Assembly: GCA_021234155.1 (NCBI GenBank)
Contig: JAJEKV010000054.1
Span: 5,813,962-5,877,961, forward strand
DNA: 64,000 nt
Source: Isoetes taiwanensis
Lineage: Eukaryota > Streptophyta > Lycopodiopsida > Isoetales > Isoetaceae
Reading direction: 5' to 3'
Shown here piece after piece: positions 22,676 to 34,632 of this stretch. Within the stretch, counting starts at the first letter, position 1. Each line of letters starts with the position of its first letter. Both the position numbers and the translations under genes were made by a program. The notes beneath the pieces were generated by a model that had not been told where the DNA came from, made no database searches, and saw nothing but the letters and a program-made list of their open reading frames with translations.

Positions 22676-24595
22676 TCCTTTTTTTTTTTTTTTGAGAGAA
22701 TGGGGTTTTTCATTAATTATAGAAAAAGGTACATTGATGTGAGTGAGCCATAAAGTAGGCTAATTAAAAATTGAACTTGCAAGCAAAAGTAACATGAACA
22801 AAAGTAACATAAGTAAATCTTCGTGCTATATGTGTAGCGTAAATATTTATTGTTATGAACTAGTTAATGCGCCTTGTGAGAGAAAAACTGTGATCTTTGC
22901 AACCAAATTGAACGAAAGCAGAAAGTCTTGAGATTAATGCGGTGATAGGTAAATGTTGGCAAAGAACATGTAGACAAAAACCCGTCGATCCGTAGTGCTT
23001 TCGATTGGACTTAAGGGTGGATGAAAGGGAAGATGAAATCAGTTAGAAATGATAGGATGTGAGGAAGTCAAGGTTTGGCGTGGAAGTCTGGCTGCAGAAT
23101 AAGAATATTTACCATTTCCCGGTTTAGCCTTTGGATCAACTATGATAGTTGTGGACATCAAGATGATGAGTGTGCCATAAGCATCTGCTAGCCATCTATG
23201 GTGATAGTAGCATTATGCATATCAAATTGTTGATCTGCCATCCGCCTACCGTTGCTTTCCATGAACCACCATAAGCTGTACCATTAAGTGAGTGCCTCAC
23301 CAGAACTCTATGACCAATCAATTTCATCGCCGGAATATCCGGGATATCAATAATGTGGATGCCCCCGCGACTTAGGCCTGGGTCCATAATCCATCATCAC
23401 ATGAACCTAATGTCATGAACTAGTCTCCCACCGGGGAAAAGTCGTACTGGCGGCTCCAGCGATGTGTTGAAATCTGCTAAGGCTCATCATGTAATCTAGC
23501 GGAAAAAGGCAGGTCATTGTCGATAAAGTGTGACAATTGCAATTTAATTTAAACAACAAGTGAGAACCAATGAAATTACCAATACCATACCATTTATTGT
23601 CCTGAGAATCATATCTACATGCATTTGACTAGTTGCAGTCATTTCAATGTCATAAATAACTTGTGTTTTATCGATTATGTAGATGATCACATTTGCCTCC
23701 ATAATGACATCTGTTTCTATGTTTCCATACATTCCATAGATGCGTTGGAAACAAAAAGAGTTTCTAAAAGCTTCATCATTCATCATAAACCATTTAATTT
23801 TGAAAGTATCCTCAAACCATAACATGACACGCAGAAGATCAAGGGGAAAGTGCCATACAATGTGTCGAAAGTGACTTTGTTTTTTTGACCCATTTTTATC
23901 ACGTGAGAGGTAGGGGGTTTTTGCCACTACTTTCTAAAATTTGCCTTTCAAAATGCATTATCTGTGGGGGTGTTTTTGTGCACGCTACATTACCCCCTTA
24001 CTATTAGGGGCGAAGATGTGTTCTAAAGTTTCTACATTACCAAAGCCCGGGGCGGTTTGGATTAATGGGATGAGTGTTACGGTTTTGAATGCCTAGAAAT
24101 CATTTCAGATTTGATAGACTTTTGTTTTGCAACAAGCCAAACAAAGTATGAGATTTTGGGGGTAAATAGGAATTCCAAATGTTTTTTGAAACAATCGGTT
24201 TTGGTTTCATCGAGAATCCCATTACAATTTAGCTTTTGAAGGCTTATTTGACTTGTTTAGACATGTCGTAGACTTTGGAAAACTTTGTAAATAGGCTTGT
24301 CGGATAAAGTCCAATCAATACAAATGGGATTATCCATTGGAGTTGATATTGCAAACCTATGCATGATGTATCTAAAGAAGGATACGTCACAGAAAGAACT
24401 ACCTCTTATTTTGTGCTTCAAAAGTAGTCCAAGACATCCATCGTTTTGATCCCCAAAGATCACCAAGAGTCCGAGGATATTAAAAGTCTTTCCATTTTTA
24501 TAAAGCTTTTTATGCCCGATAGCTAAAGGAGTAGAGTCAGTCCCTTGAGAAATTAGAGTTCCAAAATATGCTCGTGTTAATATGACATTTTTTCG
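22676..24595 (-). mobile_element. 5'-truncated LINE (copy 1)
   Basis: Poly-T at 22680-22693 marks the 3' tail of a reverse-strand L1-type element. The far end abuts GCCCTTTAGAGTCAAC at 24595, where the PMF reading resumes. ORF remnants match the zf-RVT region of 58437-59225 but are frameshifted. Confidence 0.8.
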
Positions 24596-26067
24596 CCCTT
24601 TAGAGTCAACATGTTGGGAGTTTCATCTTTGGAGGTTATATCGGTCGGGAAGCTCACGAAGCTAGCTAGGAAATGCCAAAGTGTGGTCTCGATGGTCAAA
24701 TAAGGACTTCCTTGATATTTTTTTTTTTGAAAAGTGCTAGAGGTGGCACCTAGGGTCCGATAGGTAGTGCAAAAAATAAAGCTTCTACCTCTAAGGCCGA
24801 ATTACCTCAGATCAGCTAAAGAGCGGAGGACATGAAAGCGGATGGATCGAGATAAAGATGAATTTGACAATGGCCCAGGCTAACTATCGGTAGAGATCCG
24901 GCCGGAAGGGATGTAGAGAATCCAAACTAAGAAGACAAAATCAAGATGATCTGATGGAATCGAAAGCTCTAGTCGGGAGTTAGCATAAAGTAATGAAGTA
25001 TCAACCATAGTTCAAACACTAAGTGATGTGGTTGACACTTGGCGGGAACAGAGACAATAGAGGTAAAGCTCATCATTGCGAAGTTGAGCAGGGAACGAAG
25101 AAAGGTATGTTCTTCAAACGAAATGACAATCGGCGCGGTAGCGATTTCAATTTCTTTTCCTTGTCTCACAAGTGTGTGCTTTCTTATTCTGACCTAAACC
25201 GGCTTCCTCCAAAATTACGGTGTTCGATTTGAATGGAGTGCTCACGCAAAAGCGTTACCTAAAGCACAATTCGACCTATCATGGTATGCCACGTAAACCA
25301 TTTGAGGTATATGTCCGTCATTATCACGAAAGGAGATGTTAGACCAAGCTTTCACTTTATTTTTCAGCAATTTGGTGCGTCGATGGAGAATAAAATATCT
25401 GAGGAAGTTTTGAGAGTAGTTCTGAATTACATAGAGATTGGGCATCCGTTTGGGATCGAGCAAATGTAAGTCATTTAAAACCGAAGGGGATCCAGGGTAA
25501 AAATATATTTGTGAATGCTTGGCGACATGATGGATGACTTGGGCGTTCGAGGAGAAGGAAGACATCATTATAGTTGATGATGGCGCTTTGAAGTGTTGCT
25601 TCAATCGGTCCACGATCACTAAATCCACCATCCTATCATCACGGTATGGATTTACCACCGGATGATTTTTACGCTAAGCTTCATTGGTGTCATGCAAGAA
25701 ATAGCCGGGGAAAAGCGATAGAAGAATACAAACACTATACCCATAACTTGATGGACGGAAATTGCGGGGACCTTGAGAAAATCGTTATAGAAGGGAACTC
25801 TTTTGATATATATATGTATCTGGAAAATACACTTTCCATAAATGTTTTGAATATGAAATATACTTTACGAAAAGGTTTTGAATATATATTATGTTCTTGT
25901 AGCGGCATTATTGGTACTATATGCGTATTGTATTATTAGATTATGTGTATGGTTTTGCTATACTTGCAATAATTTGTATGTATATCACGAGTCAATAATT
26001 GGTGTGTATAAATAGATATGCATGAAATTGCCAAGCGATAAACCCGGCCTCTGCACTTCTTGTTATT

Positions 26068-26281
26068 ATGGCACATTCTATTACGCAAGATGACCCATGA
26101 GGACCTCTGCGGTGCCGCCCGACTAGAAATAGAACTTGAGGGGCGGTTGTTTGTCGTTGCAATGAATCCGTCAGATTCTATCCACGATCCCTTTGATGTT
26201 GTAATCCATCTTCAATGGAATCGAGCATGCTTTGTTCATGATGGAGAGGATCTGGGGGCTTGTCGATGATGAATGGGTTAG
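26068..26281 (+). CDS. S2 (cassette B, copy 1)
   Basis: ATG follows TATAAATA (26007) by about 60 bp. DLCG-AARLEIELEG, FDVVIHLQWN and the terminal DDE segments are visible. Small indels interrupt it relative to 60868-61089. Confidence 0.45.
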
Positions 26282-26481
26282 TTTTTTAGTTTATATTCTA
26301 TTATAATGCTATATTTATGCCAGCGAAATGTCAGCCGCCTTGCGTTTTAGTTTCCACGAAAATCTAAGTTTTTGTAGCAACTTGCTTGCCCGTTATTTAT
26401 AAGTAAAGCACTAAAATTTCAATCCTATAGATTTCATTGCCGTACGTGATGAGTGCGAAATAATAAGCAATTTCCTACTTT

Positions 26482-26706
26482 CTATATTGCCAACATTACG
26501 TCATAATATGGGTGATTTCGTCCGAATATTTGAATGCCTTTCCATTTCAACACAAAATGCATCTTCCTAGCCGAAAATAAACTCGATTGCAAAAGTGTGG
26601 TTAATTCAATATAATGGTCAATAAAAGGCTTATCTGGTTGCGATTTTGGAATAGACATAATCCCAATTAATTGAATGATGGTTACTACCAATTGTGGCGA
26701 GCACAA
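26482..26706 (-). pseudogene. ORF Z (cassette B, copy 1), degraded
   Basis: Reverse-strand remnant of the ORF at 13177-13503. SKSQPDKPFIDHYIELTTLL and SARKMHFVLKWKGIQIF are readable. A base missing after the CAATTAA segment shifts the N-terminal part. Confidence 0.4.
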
Positions 26707-29199
26707 GAGTTGACCCTTCTAATAACTTCGGGATCTTGTCGAACTTAAGGTTAGATCTAAATTGCTCTAAAGAACTTTGCAAAAGTTACTAGTGAAGAAT
26801 TTAATCTTCCATTTAGCAATTATGGAATGATCCATTCTTATCCATCAAGGATATAACAATCCAAAGATTTACTATCCATAATATTCTCAATATGTAGATT
26901 ACAACAATTGATCAAATCAGGGCCAGGGGAGCTTCTAGCTCTGGAACTCAACCTTTGATCCCGGCTACATTGTTGCTATCAATTTGTGCTTGACTTGCAA
27001 ATTAAGCGCATATGCACTCAATGGGGTTAGTCCTTGTGACTAAGTAGGGATCCCTAGGCTGCCCACTTGCGCATTGAACATCTTAGAAATCTTGGATAAC
27101 AAGAACATAAAGACAAGCAAAGACATTAGATCCTATGTGAGGATAGTGCTAGAGAAGGATAACATAATCAAATGAAATACAACAATACAACAATAAGCAT
27201 TAAAAGCAAAAAAGAACATAGCCAAAATACCAAAACATGGAACCATAGCTCAGGGACAATGGGAAGCTCGGCCGACCCTATATCACGGAGGCCACATTGC
27301 TTGAAACATGCCCAATTCACATTAGGTGGGGTGGTGGGGTGAAAAGTATCTTGCGGATACACTTCCCATATGTCATTTGGAGGGCCTCTTACCATGGAGT
27401 CCACGAGGTGGGTATTAGCATCCCTACCGAGGAGACTTCGCCCGGTGTCCCCAGGCACAAGTATACAAAAAAGAAACACAAATGAACATGAGCATCTTGG
27501 GAGGAGTAGCTAAACAAGTGATGAAGATCTAATGACCCAAATAAATCGATGTATCATTCTTAGAACCACTACTACGATATAGATGTAGGCTAACTCCACA
27601 TTGTTATTTAAATAAGATCCTTAGCTATGGTTTTATTTCTTTTAATATAAAAGCCACTTCCTTAGCTTCTAATAAACATTATGCAACTAATATGAGTATT
27701 CAAAACCCGATTCAGGACTTTATTATCCTTGATCTTAGAACAACTAACTATACGGTATTTATGCTTGCTAATTTGTTCTCTAGCATATGCCCCATATCCC
27801 TGAAAAAGAAATATATCTTATCACAATCCTTAATATTGTTCACATGAATTACAAATTTCCATAGTTAGACAATTATTCAAACAATGTGTATTCTTACAAT
27901 TTGACGAATTGCGATTCTTCATGCCCAATATCCTCTTCTTGGCTAAACTCGGATGCAACCCATTTCTATCCAGTTACTTTGCACTTACGTTTTGACATGA
28001 CAATAAATATGACTAAAAGCAACAACTTAGCAAATCAAAGAAAAACAAGACAACAAAAAAAGATAATGGACATACCAAACATGGCATTGGAATTCGTGCC
28101 GACGGCACAAAAGCCATACTTATGGTCATCGATTTGGACTCATTTTGAGCATGAATTCATCAAATTAGATCCGGCTTTACGTTCCAACAAATCCCGGGCG
28201 ACTTGGCGGAGGATTCAAAGGTCCATATTGGCATGTTGAAAGTTCGATATCTACCTTCTCGGTTTACTTCAATTCTACTCAAAAAGCCTCTTCTGGGCTA
28301 AACGACTTTTTTATTTACATCCTAATTTTGGCCTATTTAGGGCTTAACCTATGGTTTTCAAGTAGTTATCATAATCCATCTTTGTTGGCGTTCCTCCGCA
28401 TTTGCAAAGAGATCTTTGCTGATTCATGCCCAAAGCGTAATCTTATGATAACTTCTAATCCAAACTTATCCTCGATAGTCAATTGGGCTTGACATCTTTG
28501 GTCATATTGAGCACATAATTAGCAACTTCGGACCCACAACTAGTCCATCCATTTCTTATAGTATTGTTGGTAACCAACATATCCTATATAGACCAATGTT
28601 ACTCCATGTAGCGATTCCTCGACTACCTAAGCTTTCCCTCTTGACACAAGCCTTGCCTTCATTAGCCTCATATTGCTCAATGAGCTTAATGCCTTTGCTT
28701 CATTATTAGGCCCAATTTATCCAAACAGTCACTTCTGCGTTCATTATGAGTTGTCTGCCGAGCAAATGTTAGCACCTAATTCTTTTGTGCTACTAGACTG
28801 CAGCATCCAATTCTGCCGCCATCGCTCCTATGAAATAGAATAGCTTAACTATACTTACACATCCGATTAGGGCCGGTAATAAGATCCACAAATTGGTCCT
28901 ATGTGGAAGGCGGTAGTATATATCATCAGGGATGTGGTTATCACGGACACGGTTATCGACCATTGTGGTTAATCCAGGGACTGGCGGTTTGAAGCCCAAA
29001 AACTAGCTGTTTTTTGCTCTTTTTGATCGATTACGCTCTATTTTAGCCTTAAATCTCTTTCTCTCTTCATCAATCTAACATAAAGGGGCATACAAAGCGA
29101 TTGGCATGCTTTTAAAAGCGGATCAAACCGCTTACGGGCGACAAAAGTGATCGATCAAAATTTACGCTTGCAGCCGCCGCGGTCTACGCTTGGTTTTGT
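26707..29199. other. Unit tail, no gene recognised
   Basis: The stretch is shared with about 61500-63970. It contains short ORFs on both strands that do not persist between the two copies, which argues against coding. A possible reverse-strand exon (FMLK, DDHKYGFVLVGTNSNAML with a GTATGTCC donor) is readable near 62866-63046 and near 28070-28240, but it carries a stop or shift in each copy. Overall it resembles decayed repeat or intergenic sequence. Confidence 0.4.
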
Positions 29200-29350
29200 C
29201 AGGATTAACCACTTTTTGTCGGGATTAACCATTTCGGCTGATATCGGATGTCGGGATTAACCACCTTGGCTGTGCGGGGATGTGGGATCCCGATCTGGGA
29301 TGTCGGGATTAACCACTCTGTTTTGTCGGGGATTAACCATCCGGATGATA
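29200..29350. repeat. GTCGGGATTAACCA short array
   Basis: Five or six imperfect direct copies of TGTCGGGATTAACCA in about 140 bp, at irregular spacing and with variable spacer text (CTTGGCTG, TCTGTTTT). The window end at 63985 enters the same array. Confidence 0.75.
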
Positions 29351-32318
29351 AATCACGGAGTTCCGTCCTATGCAATCTTTGAAACACCAAAACAAATTGA
29401 AGAATTCTAAAAATTGTTAGCGAAGTAGCATGAAGAAGGCATCAGATTCTTTGCCGGACTTATCGGGGAAAAAGTTGCGGGCTTAGAACGAGGAGGCATA
29501 ACTTTGGTAAAACTCAAATGAACCTTTGTAATGCATAGGGAGCTCATGGATTCATCAAGAACCTCTAAATGCTTGGGATTTCTTGGGAAAAGCTGCGGAT
29601 CTTTGACCTTATTCGACTTTGCCCAAGGGTTTCTCGTCTTAGTCGAGGTTACCCCCTAGAAGAATTAGTAGGTGCCCAAAGGTTTTGTCGTGATAAATGC
29701 GCTATCGACAAAAGCTCCAACTTGTAATTTCGTTCGAGAATGCTAACAAAAGCTCCACCATCGATTTTGGTTTGAAAATGCTAATTATGCTTGGCTCCTG
29801 TCACATTATCTAAAAGATTCGTTGGTCCCTAATAATTTAAGCTTCAATGAACTACAAGATAATAATAAGATAATGCAACCTACAACTTTTCCTCTCTATT
29901 CTTATTAATGTTTGCCCAATTCATTTGGTATTTGGGGAGGGTATTCTGGCAATGGTGGGGATTAAGATTCTGGTATTGTATTGTATTCAAAATGGTATGT
30001 TTGTGTATGTGAGAGCTGCTTATTTGTTGCGGGGGTCAAGTTTCTATTTGGGTGATCGCGTTTGTGCTATTTTTTTTAAGTGTGGGCAATGGTTTGAACG
30101 GAAATATTGGTAGGTTTTGGAATTCTTTGTGTCGACATAGCGATGGCCTAGGAGGCTATTGTGAAGGATGGTGTCGGCGATTGAGCAGAGCCACGAGCAT
30201 TGGTGGCGCTTCCATGCGACGGTTTTAGGCGGGACATCTCCGCAGGAGCTTCGGTTTTAATGTGGGCGTGTCTGCGAGCGAGTGTCGGTTTTTTTAGTCA
30301 CAGGCGAGTCAGGATCGCCATGGCTATATGGTCGTGCCGATGGTACATAACTTTCATTAAGCATCCGAAAATTCCTTAAACATTCCGGACACTAAATATG
30401 GCGGTGGCGTTTGTATTGTTGCAAAAGGAAACATTGGCGCAAGTCGACAAATCCTACCTTTGCAAAGAGTTCTCAAAGTTGGTGAAGCGGTACATTACCA
30501 AATCAGAGCAATCTATCGGGGAGGGATGCAAGAAATTTGAGGGTGAAGGTTAAAATTGAGGGGGTGTGTAGAATTTGGCAAGGATAGAGAAGGCAGTGAA
30601 ATGAATGGAGGCAGGCACAAATAGAATTTTGATGCCGTCACGCTTTGTTTGTAGCATTCATGCATTTATGCGGGTAGATGGCATTGGAAGGGTTCTGGGT
30701 GGCCGAGATGGCGGGGAGGTTCGAATCCTCCAGATACGGTTGGGATTAATTGGGGATTAATTAGGGGATTACGTGCCCCTCTTTGCTTCTCACGCTTGGA
30801 ACTTTTTTGGTGCAGTGGGTTCAAATCCCACATGTCTTCCCGACAACAAAAATGGAGGGCGTTTGTTGTCGTGAGGGGATCGATAGATGGATTCCTCTTT
30901 CCTTCAACCATATGGCGGTATCTTGCGGATTACAGTCTTGTGATGCGGGGCGATGGCCCCGGGTAGATACGGGCCTATTTTTAAATTTTAAGGCCATGGC
31001 GCTACCAATGGTTATACATTCGATGTGCACCTTTGAAATTTGTATGGGTCCTCTTGATCAAAAAGCAGGGAGGCCCTTGATGTGGCATTAAAGGGAGTAG
31101 AATATTCCTCCCATCAACGGCTCAAATGGAAATTGAAAACATCCATAATATATGAATTGATAAACTCCTAATCGGTTCACAACTCACGAAAAACCCCTAT
31201 TTTTTAATAAACCCCCACCCCAAAAAAAAAACTTGTAAAACTATTTGCAAACATAATCACTTATTTTCTAGACCAAAGCCATTTGAAAAAACCAAAATTT
31301 GGCAAAAGTTAATTTTCCTAGTAAAATGCACACGCTCATCATTGCATTTGCAAAAATTGGTCATTTCTTGTTTTGGGCTTTTTCAAGGTCCAAAATCGCA
31401 TTCCCTCTCTAGAAAAGAAAACAAGAAAAAGAAGGGAGAAAAATCCATAGTGAAAAAATAACACATTAAAATGCATCGTTGAAATTAACACAATCGAAAA
31501 TGCACACAATTAAAAAATAACACAATAAAAATACACGCTTAATCTAAAATAACACAATCGAAAACTTTTCTTATATGAGTCTTTGGGATATACATTCAAA
31601 ATTTTTTTGTTAAAACTAGCCCTAAAATAGTCAGAGCCAAGAAACCGAATTTTACTAGAGCACCCGGATCCAAAGGGGTTCACATAGTTTTAGCCGTACA
31701 ATGGTGAGTAACCCTTGCACTCACACGTCAGGGTACCCCTATGTGATAGGTGCACCCATCCGACTGGACCTCCAGCCCCAATTTGCAGTTGCCTTGTACA
31801 TAGCAATAAACGTTAGAAACTAAGAAATCCACTTATAAATCATGCAATGCAAAACAAGGTCTTTGCGCCACGAGGGTTGCCTTTGATGGCTCGAGGTTGT
31901 GGTTTCATGGGTTACGATTTTAAGTTCTTGTGCTTTCGAATGAGCCTTGAGAACAGATGTTTTTATTAGTAAAGTTGCTATTCATTTGGGATGGTTGTAT
32001 GTGTTGTTTTCTATCATGTAGTGATTGTTATGGGTTTTATTAACACAAATTAGTGAGTTCATGTGATTGTATTGGTTCTCTAGAGTTGTAACATTTTGTT
32101 CGACATGTATGCGAGTCTCATTCAGATTCTGTGAGGTCTGAGAATATCACCGACCATCTCGTAATAAAAATGTAGTCTCATATTGGCATTCTATTCCTAT
32201 TCTCTTGTCAAATATTTACATTAGGAGGTTGGAACATAAAACACTTTCTACGCGCTAATCACAGGCTCAACTCTCGAGGGCGATTTTTTTTATTTTGCAT
32301 TAAGATGGGTTTTAGCCA
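29351..32318. other. Spacer between units, no gene recognised
   Basis: Apart from two tRNA-like T-arms near 30715-30831 nothing coding or repeated is recognised. ORFs are short, lack motifs and have no second copy in the window for comparison. 31200-31620 is A-rich with several AACACAATcGAAAA-type short repeats. Confidence 0.4.
30700..30831 (+). other. tRNA-like A/B-box sequences, possible SINE remnant
   Basis: TGGCCGAGATGG (30700-30711) resembles a Pol III A box. GGAGG-TTCGAAT-CCTCC (30715-30731) is a perfect T-arm with a good B box. A second perfect T-arm, GTGGG-TTCAAAT-CCCAC, lies at 30815-30831. A and B boxes are too close for a functional tRNA and no full cloverleaf with acceptor pairing was found. 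A tRNA-derived SINE or tRNA pseudogene fits best. Confidence 0.35.
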
Positions 32319-33462
32319 TTAAAATGAATCATGCTTGAAATGCTTATTCCATAGCCTACAAAACTGGGTTGGGATATAGAGGCTTTCACCCAAGTTCCCT
32401 GCTTCAATCTCTCTTTTCAATGGGATGGCAATCTCTTTCAACAATAACTCTAACTGCTCATCCTTCTTACTCTTATAAGCATGTTTTCTCAGATTGAAAT
32501 CCATACATATTTTCAAATATTTCCTTTGCAAATGGTAGCCTGGAGGTATTCTACTGTGCCGTTGTTCCCGCAGTAATGCAATTTACTACCATTTTCATGT
32601 CTCTTTTGCTGGGCCAGCTAAGAAGAGGTTGGAATTCCATGTATATTTCATCCATGCTTTTATAACATATCCACTTTCCATTCAATGGGAATCTTTTCTT
32701 CTTTGATCTTTCATCCCTAATTGCATAGCCAAATATGGTGTACATGAAATTCCTCCCGCTATTACACTTATGTTCGATATACCACCATCTCCTCTATTGT
32801 GAACATTCTAATACTGAGGCCCAACAACATTCACTTCCTCTAACCATCGAGGGCTTCGTGGAGAACAATCATAATCGACTTGCATCTTTTGGTGGGATAA
32901 TGTTTGAAAGTTGGAAGTGGCCTCTTGCTACATCGTGTGAACATTATTGACAATGGTTCTACATCTATAGGAAACATGTAGTTCCCCTCCAGTTGAATAC
33001 TGTCCCTAGGCCATGCAACAATAGTTGGAACCTCTAGTTGCTTCCACACAAGCAAGGCATTCTTGTTTGCCTGAACCCTTTTCCTTCCAATTGTTATATA
33101 ATTTTGAGATTGCCACACCTAACTTTGTCCTCCCCTAATCTTTCATCATTCACTTTGCATTGATAGGATGCGCTAGAACAATAATCCCTTCTCCTTTGCC
33201 TCTTGTTGCATGCATGCGGGGATCTTGACCTTTTGTTTTTCAATGGGCCAGTATAAAAGTACAATTTTTTTTCCTTTGGCATCATCCTTTTCATTTCTGG
33301 TCTTTTCCTTTCCTTTGCCATCATCTTTGTCATCTTCATTAGTTGCGGATTTTTCCTTGCCTTGATCAGCATCATTGGGGGCCTTGGGGGGTTTAGCATT
33401 TTGCATGCCATTGACCTAAAATGCATAAAAACATATAGTAAATTAGCATATCCAATTAACAT
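32319..33462 (-). pseudogene. Truncated third copy of gene X
   Basis: Reverse-strand sequence homologous to the N-terminal part of X. The Lys/Asp-rich tract, LKNKRSRSPHACN, the IVAWPRDSIQ block, MYTIFGYAI, ERSKKK and SKKDEQLELLLKEIAIPLK can all be read. It stops near 32325 at LWNKHFKH, before any DUF7869 sequence. Several frame shifts are present, and it differs from the other two X copies more than they differ from each other. Confidence 0.7.
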
Positions 33463-34632
33463 CTCCCTAGCATGAGTTAACCTATAATATATTAACCTAT
33501 AATAACCTTAAATGTTGTAACCTTAGAAACAACTTTTTAAGGTTATTATAGGATTAGCGCTTTTAGGTTAGAAGTTAATTATAATTATAGGTTATTATAG
33601 GTTAGAAGTTTTAAGGTAGGTTATTATAGGTTAAAAGTTAAGGTTAGAAGAAGTAAGTTTACAACTTTTAAGGTTAGAAGTTCTAAGGTTAAAACTTCTA
33701 ACCTTAAATAAATATAACCTTTAAACTTCTAAAACTTAAAACTTCTAAATTCTAATTCATAAACTATTAAACTTAAAACCTTAACTATTAACTTATAACC
33801 TTAAAATATTACCTTAAAATTTCTTATAACTTATAACCTTAACCCTTGTAATAAATTTTTGAGTTATTATGGCTGATGCAATTTTTAAAGTAGTTATTAC
33901 ATTCGGTTTACCTCCCTTTCCAAATTTTACGTCTCTCTTTGAGCTAGCTGGTGCGATTTGAACTTCATACTAGTGTGCCCACAATCTGCCGGCCGGTCGT
34001 TTACAATAACAGTGCGCTACAATCTATTTGGTGTGCTTACAATCGGTGCTTTTCGAATAATCCGGCGCTTTTTATTTGGTGCACTTCGAGCTTCTCGGCT
34101 TCGGTAAAACTTTTATTCAAAAGCTTTTCTAGTTTTTAACCGGCTTCCGGTTTTTCGGCCGGCTTTTCGATTTTTCGGCTTTTTTCTCTGCGTGGCTTTT
34201 CGGCTTCTACAATCTTACGCTTTTTGGTTTTACGCTCCAAAGGTTTCACCGGCCCGGGGTTTTGATTTCTACAAAGCCTTCGGCTCAAAGGTTTCTCGGC
34301 TTCTTCTCGGCTTCTATTGGCTCAAATCATCTGCTATTGGCTTCTTCTCGGCTCAAATCAAAACCGGGATTATGTCTTAATTTTGGGATAAATTTTATAT
34401 TGCATTTTTTTAGTAACTTTGTTAAATTCACTTTTTTAGTAACTTTGTTGCCCTTAGACTAGAATAGACGTTAACATATAATCACACACGGGAATATAAA
34501 TTCACACCTTAACTTCAAATTATAAAATCATATATCATGAAACTCAAGTAGTACACAACTTTTATTAACTGTGGTTGATACATAGTAACTGTTTTTCATT
34601 TTTCCACCAGCATCCCCAAGGATATGAGAACC
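33463..34632. other. Diverged leader/spacer upstream of truncated X
   Basis: 33480-33860 repeats the AT-rich TTATAGGTTAGAAG-type sequence. 33900-34380 resembles the leader C/T-rich tract (TTCTCGGCTTC words). It ends where intact X begins, so this is a partial leader left when another unit copy was truncated. 34380-34632 shows nothing recognisable. Confidence 0.5.

Larger units (their letters stand above)
15996..25806 (+). pseudogene. PMF-B (copy 1), disrupted
   Basis: Collinear with the cleaner copy at 50980-60605. An Arg/Gly-rich exon (donor at about 16109) is followed by an intact basic/ParB N-terminal exon from 16756: KNVKRKSKPGQGHG, KKPRTEEDVSVADL and WYVEIFKTSGKTDLIF run in one frame. 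That frame is broken in copy 2 by an 11-bp loss. ParB-like and methyltransferase-like segments follow, but with many indels. An LTR element occupies the intron after the DGQH-type region and a LINE splits the methyltransferase-like exon. The FCP1-like exon (about 25207-25806) is shifted repeatedly. Both in-frame TAG codons of copy 2 are also present here. Confidence 0.65.

Noticed and set aside
27168..27485. Opposing ORFs of about 100 aa and 60 aa
   Set aside because: Neither frame survives in the equivalent stretch at 62040-62330, and no motif is seen.
28793..28999. Reverse ORF with a hydrophobic segment (ILLPALIGCVSIVKLFYF)
   Set aside because: The downstream part is similar in the second copy but upstream frames differ and no start is shared, so a real membrane protein is not supported.
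30666..31091. Overlapping ORFs on both strands around the T-arms
   Set aside because: No motif, low-complexity composition and no second copy; the only readable signal is the tRNA-like elements.
31630..31800. Possible structured RNA around GGGTACCCCTATGTGATAGG
   Set aside because: Short local complementarity only; no known RNA family or tRNA fold could be traced.
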